Positions 60,269 through 64,000 of a stretch of 64,000 bases of DNA are shown piece by piece. The notes under the pieces were generated by a model that saw nothing but the letters and a program-made list of their open reading frames with translations, ran no database searches and had not been told where the DNA came from. The DNA comes from Peteryoungia ipomoeae (GTDB lineage: Bacteria > Pseudomonadota > Alphaproteobacteria > Rhizobiales > Rhizobiaceae): NCBI RefSeq assembly GCF_004912165.1, contig NZ_STGV01000001.1, positions 496,001-560,000 of the forward strand, written 5' to 3'. Position 1 is the stretch's first letter, and each line of letters begins with the position of its first letter. A program made the position numbers and the translations under genes.

Positions 60269-61684
60269 ATGAGCCAAAAACCGCGAACCAATTCCGATTG
60301 GTCGGCCGCCACCCCGCTGCTTCCGGCCCAGGGGCCGCGGCGGCTGGCGCTCTATCGGTCCCTGCGCGGGCTGATTGAGAGCGGTCAGATGCGGCCCGGC
60401 GACAAGTTGCCGACGACGCGGGACATTGCCAAACGCTTCGGCGTCTCGCGTGGGGCCGCCGTTGCGGCCTATGAAATGCTGGTGGCGGACGGCTTCGCCG
60501 AGGCGCGCGTGGGAGCGGGGACCTATGTTGCCGAAGCCGTGCCGTTGGTGCAGGTCTTGCCGGCCCCGTCTTCCGTTGTGACCGAGGAGGCAAAGGCGCC
60601 GCTGCCAGGCACGCTTGGCTGCTCTACGGCAGACGAAACGACGCTCCGCATATTCCGCATGCTGATGAACCGGCACCTGACGCAGCCATCGGCGCGGCAT
60701 TTCCAATACAACGATCCGGCAGGCAGTCTGGCGCTGCGGGTGGAGGTGGCGGCCTACCTCAAGGCGGCACGCGGCGTGGTGTGCGAGCCGGATCAGGTGA
60801 TCATGACGTCCGGCACGCAGCAGGGGCTGGATCTCGCCGTGAGGGCGCTGCTCAGCCCCGGCGATCCCGTGTGGATCGAGGACCCGTGTTATGCTGCGGC
60901 CAGCGAGCTGTTCGAGGGCGCGGCGCTTGCCGTGACGCCGGTGCCCGTCGATCGCCAGGGTATCGACGTGGCTGCCGGTATCGCGGCACGACCGGATGCA
61001 AGGGCAGTCTATGTCACGCCGTCGCATCAATATCCGCTCGGGGTGACGCTCTCCATGGCGCGGCGGCTGGCTCTGATCGACTGGGCTCGGGCGGCGGGTG
61101 CTTATATCATCGAGGATGATTACGACAGCGAGTTCCGGTTTTCCGGGTCGCCGCTGAGCGCGCTGCAAGGTATCGATGGCTCGGGGCGGGTGATCTATCT
61201 CGGCACTTTTTCCAAGACGCTGCTGCCGGGGTTCCGCTTCGGTTATCTCGTGGTGCCGCGGCATTTGAGGGATCGGGTGCTGACCGTTCGCCGGCTAACG
61301 GACCGGTTTCCATCAACGCTTGCGGAGGATGCGCTGACTGAATTTCTGCGGGACGGGCATTTTTCGGCGCATGTGAAGCGGGCCCGAAAACGGGTGAAGG
61401 CGGCGCGTGATGCGCTGGTGGAGGCCTTGCGCTGTGATCGGCTGACGGTGAGCGTTCCGGAACAGGGGCTGCATCTGGTGGCCGAGCTGAATGGGGCGGA
61501 AAACGATGTTGCGCTGGCCGGGCAGGCAAGGGCTGTCGGCTTCGGTGTCAGGGCGCTTTCGCCACTTTACCGGGACAACACGCGGCGGAGGGGCCTGGTT
61601 GTCGGATTTTCCGGCTTTTCGCCGGAACGCCTTGGAGCGGCGGCCCGGGACTTCGTGGCGACACTTGATGTGCGCGGCGGTTAG
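60269..61684 (+). CDS. MocR/PdxR family GntR-aminotransferase regulator
   Basis: 471 residues from ATG 60269. GntR winged helix about 25-90: RLALYRSLRGLIESGQMRPGDKLPTTRDIAKRFGVSRGAAVAAYEML. Aminotransferase class I fold domain from ~125: TSGTQQGLDLAVRALLSPGDPVWIEDPCY, IEDDYDSEFRF and YLGTFSKTLLPGFRFGY, with the PLP-binding Lys in FSKTL. PLP binding drives regulation. Divergent from a PNPOx-like gene, its presumed target. Confidence 0.93.
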   Translation: MSQKPRTNSDWSAATPLLPAQGPRRLALYRSLRGLIESGQMRPGDKLPTTRDIAKRFGVSRGAAVAAYEMLVADGFAEARVGAGTYVAEAVPLVQVLPAPSSVVTEEAKAPLPGTLGCSTADETTLRIFRMLMNRHLTQPSARHFQYNDPAGSLALRVEVAAYLKAARGVVCEPDQVIMTSGTQQGLDLAVRALLSPGDPVWIEDPCYAAASELFEGAALAVTPVPVDRQGIDVAAGIAARPDARAVYVTPSHQYPLGVTLSMARRLALIDWARAAGAYIIEDDYDSEFRFSGSPLSALQGIDGSGRVIYLGTFSKTLLPGFRFGYLVVPRHLRDRVLTVRRLTDRFPSTLAEDALTEFLRDGHFSAHVKRARKRVKAARDALVEALRCDRLTVSVPEQGLHLVAELNGAENDVALAGQARAVGFGVRALSPLYRDNTRRRGLVVGFSGFSPERLGAAARDFVATLDVRGG

Positions 61685-61707
61685 TTATGGCGCGGCCTCC
61701 GCCAGGG

Positions 61708-63444
61708 TCAGGCCGCCTGACGCTTCACCGAAGTCAGGATCCCATGCTTGTCGCGGATGGTCTTGCGACGGTTGAGCTTGAAGAGATCAACCAGCGTCTT
61801 CATCTTCGAAGAGCCCTGTGCCATGACGCTTGCCGCGCTGCCGATGCTGCTGACCAGGGCGGCGTTGGCCTGGGTGGCCTGATCGAGCTGATCAACGGCA
61901 GAACTGATCTCTGAAAGGCTGGTTGCCTGTTCGGTGGTGCCGACAGAAATGGCATCGATGTTGCGGTTGATCGCATCGACGAAATTTTCGATGCGGCCGA
62001 GTGCGTTGCCGGTTTCGGTGACGTAGCGGACGCCCTGGTCGACTTCCTTCGAGGCATTGTTGATGAGGGCTGCGATTTCGCGGGCGGCGTTGGACGAGCG
62101 CTGCGCCAGCTCCCGCACCTCTTGCGCGACGACCGCAAATCCCTTGCCGGCGTCACCGGCACGCGCGGCTTCGACACCGGCATTCAGGGCGAGGAGATTG
62201 GTCTGGAAGGCGATCTGATCGATCACGTCGATGATCTTGGCGATCTCGCCGGAGGCCGTCTCGATGCGTCCGATTGCATCCACGGCCGACTGGACGACGC
62301 GCACCGTATCGGATGTCGCGGTCTGCGCCTCGCGGGCGACATCCCGTGCCTGATTGGCCTGGCGGGAGGCTTCCTTGACGGTTGCCGTGATCTGGGTAAG
62401 CGCGGCTGATGCTTCTTCCAGGGCCGCAGCCTGGCTCTCGGTGCGGTTGCCCAATTGCAAGGCGTCGCCTTCCAGCGACAGGCTGTGTTCGTGCATTTCT
62501 CCGGTTTCGCCGAGCACCTTTTCGAGGGTCGACTGGAACTGCCCGATGGCGGTGTTGAAATCGTTGCGCAGCCGCTCGAATTCCGGGATCAGCGGTTCAT
62601 CCAGCGTGATGCGGATATTGCATTCCGACAGGCGATGCAGGCCAGCTGCAATCTCCTCGACGGCCTGGACGCGTCCGGTGACATTGGTGGCGTATTTCAC
62701 GACGCGGATCACCCGGCCATCGGCATCGAAAATCGGGTTGTAGCTCGCCTGGATGAACACAGACTTGCCGTCCTTGGCGATGCGGCGATACTCGCCGGAC
62801 GAAAACGTCCCCTCGCGAAGTTTGCGCCAGAACTCCTGATAGTCGCGGGAGGCGGCGTAGGCGCTATCACAGAAAATCTGGTGGTGGCGGCCGACGATCT
62901 CGGAGAGGTCATAGCCGACCGTATCGAGAAAATTCTGGTTGGCCGACAGGACGTTGCCGTCCGGCGTGAATTCGATGACGGCCTGGGAGCGGCCGATGGC
63001 ATCCAGCTTGCCGGTGTTGAGCATCTGCTCAGTCATCTGGGCAGTGATGTCGACAGCAACCTTGACCACCCGCACCACCTTCGAACCACGCCGGATCGGC
63101 AGATAGGACGCCTCGATCCAGATTTCGCGCCCGCCCTTGGCGAGCCGCTTGTAGCGACGGCTTTCTGAGTGGCCATCGGCAAGATCTGTCCAGAATTTCC
63201 GGTAGTCAGCGGAGGATGCGTAGGCCGGCTCGACAAACATCGAGTGATGGCGCCCGAGGATTTCGGCGAGGTCGTATCCGACTGCCTTGCAGAAGTTCTC
63301 GTTGGCTTCGAGGATGTTGCCTGCGGTATCGAAGTGGATCATGGCCTGGCTACGGCTCAAGGCCTCGACAACTGCGGTGTCCTGCGATGCAAATATGGAT
63401 AAGGCGCTCACGGTATGACGGTCCCCTGGGATTGATGAAACCAT
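61708..63444 (-). CDS. Soluble chemoreceptor with two PAS domains
   Basis: 578 residues, no TM. PAS1 about 25-140 (DTAGNILEANENFCKAVGYDLAEILGRHHSMFV) and PAS2 about 148-265 (TPDGNVLSANQNFLDTVGYDLSEIVGRHHQIFC) are near-duplicates, each with the PAC-like RYKRLAKGGREIWIEASYLPI or RRIAKDGKSVFIQASYNPI. Then a methyl-accepting signalling domain ([44 protein letters not shown]). A cytoplasmic redox or light sensor, possibly haem- or FAD-binding. Confidence 0.93.
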   Translation of the reverse strand: MVSSIPGDRHTVSALSIFASQDTAVVEALSRSQAMIHFDTAGNILEANENFCKAVGYDLAEILGRHHSMFVEPAYASSADYRKFWTDLADGHSESRRYKRLAKGGREIWIEASYLPIRRGSKVVRVVKVAVDITAQMTEQMLNTGKLDAIGRSQAVIEFTPDGNVLSANQNFLDTVGYDLSEIVGRHHQIFCDSAYAASRDYQEFWRKLREGTFSSGEYRRIAKDGKSVFIQASYNPIFDADGRVIRVVKYATNVTGRVQAVEEIAAGLHRLSECNIRITLDEPLIPEFERLRNDFNTAIGQFQSTLEKVLGETGEMHEHSLSLEGDALQLGNRTESQAAALEEASAALTQITATVKEASRQANQARDVAREAQTATSDTVRVVQSAVDAIGRIETASGEIAKIIDVIDQIAFQTNLLALNAGVEAARAGDAGKGFAVVAQEVRELAQRSSNAAREIAALINNASKEVDQGVRYVTETGNALGRIENFVDAINRNIDAISVGTTEQATSLSEISSAVDQLDQATQANAALVSSIGSAASVMAQGSSKMKTLVDLFKLNRRKTIRDKHGILTSVKRQAA

Positions 63445-63577
63445 AATAGGCGCGGGGACTTGGATGGCGGTTAAATTTGCTTCCGGTCGCTACTTGATAA
63501 AGCTCAATTTCTGAAGCGTGCCCGCGCATTTCCGAATTCGCAGGCATGCTGATGCAGCAAGCGCGAATGTTTTGCGC

Positions 63578-64000
63578 TCATTCGGCCGTTCTGGCGCCGG
63601 CAAGCCAGATGACGACGAAGCGTTTCAGCATGTCTGCCGCTTCTCGATGGCTCTCAGTCCAGCCCGAGATTCGGTAGACGATGACTTCATGGAACAGCGC
63701 CTGAAGGCCGCGGCTGAGAAGGAGGCTCCGGTCGGCGGAGCAGGCCGGGAGACCCGACGACAGAAAATCGGCGACCACGGATTCGAGGTCGCGGCAGACG
63801 GCGAGGAACCGTTCTGTCCAGGCGCCGCCGGTCAATCCGGACTGGCTGAGATAAAGACGGGCAAAGTCCGGATCGTCGCCGAAATAGGCAAGCCATGGCT
63901 CGAAGATCGCCATGATTTCATCTGCCGTCACCGGCAGGCCGGGCACGGTCGCATAGGCTCGGCTTGTCTCGAGCAATGTTTCGATCCGTTCGATCCCCAG
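63578..64000 (-). CDS. TetR/AcrR family regulator, C-terminal part (5' end outside window)
   Basis: The frame is open to the right edge: its upstream-most visible residues are LGIERIETLLETSRAYATVPG. The visible part is the TetR ligand-binding domain: EPWLAYFGDDPDFARLYLSQSGL, LESVVADFLSSG, RGLQALFHEVIVYRISGWTE and DMLKRFVVIWLAGARTAE. The DNA-binding half is beyond 64000. Target unknown. Confidence 0.75.
   Translation of the reverse strand: MGIERIETLLETSRAYATVPGLPVTADEIMAIFEPWLAYFGDDPDFARLYLSQSGLTGGAWTERFLAVCRDLESVVADFLSSGLPACSADRSLLLSRGLQALFHEVIVYRISGWTESHREAADMLKRFVVIWLAGARTAE

Noticed and set aside
1..64000. CRISPR array or complete insertion sequence
   Set aside because: No regularly spaced repeats and no transposase were seen; the only recombinases are the integrase and the serine recombinase.

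Overview
The window reads as a high-GC alphaproteobacterial chromosome segment, most likely from the Rhizobium/Agrobacterium group of the Rhizobiaceae. The reasons are the family mix (DUF1127 proteins, VtlR-like LysR regulator, GlxA-type regulator, glutathione-dependent formaldehyde genes, PAS-containing chemoreceptors), the codon use, and the short GC-rich palindromic repeats scattered between and even inside genes. No database search was possible; all assignments come from reading the sequence and from family knowledge.

Layout. 1-10.2 kb is core: the 3' part of a GH43 xylosidase; a minus-strand run with S-hydroxymethylglutathione dehydrogenase (adhC) and S-formylglutathione hydrolase (fghA), two steps of formaldehyde detoxification, separated by small genes and a broken BrnT/BrnA toxin-antitoxin pair; then a START-like/M50 membrane protease, an EamA exporter, an XRE regulator and lipB.

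10.47-23.02 kb is an integrated element in the 3' end of tRNA-Leu(GAG). It is bounded by a 17-bp direct repeat, with a tyrosine integrase next to the tRNA and candidate integrase arm sites inside both ends. It contains phage debris (a large protein resembling podovirus internal virion proteins, two Rha-type regulators, a frameshifted MarR-like gene, very small overlapping genes) and a serine recombinase. Its right third is a compact five-gene operon: QueC-like, TGT-like, CD-NTase, SLATT two-TM effector and HhH-GPD glycosylase-like. This is the architecture of type IV CBASS anti-phage defence, and the CD-NTase starts with Met plus seven glycines. This is the most interesting locus in the window.

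23-34.8 kb returns to core: BON protein, degenerate peptide deformylase, mgtE, a MerR regulator with its operator-promoter, membrane proteins, sdaA, dusA, a cold-shock gene and a J-domain protein. 35.3-36.4 kb is a gene-free, palindrome-rich stretch that may hold a structured RNA. It is followed by an AT-rich AlbA_2/ATPase-like gene that looks acquired, then uvrB, whose C-terminal tail is interrupted in frame by palindromic repeats that also occur between genes.

41-64 kb carries an HNH nuclease, a DeoR regulator, an exonuclease-type autotransporter, a GGDEF-EAL protein, small membrane proteins, a YciA thioesterase, two chemoreceptors (one membrane, one soluble with PAS domains), a lipoprotein, a TauE/SafE permease, a GlxA regulator, two DUF1127 genes divergent from a VtlR-like LysR gene, a PNPOx-like protein divergent from a MocR/PdxR regulator, and the end of a TetR gene running off the right edge.
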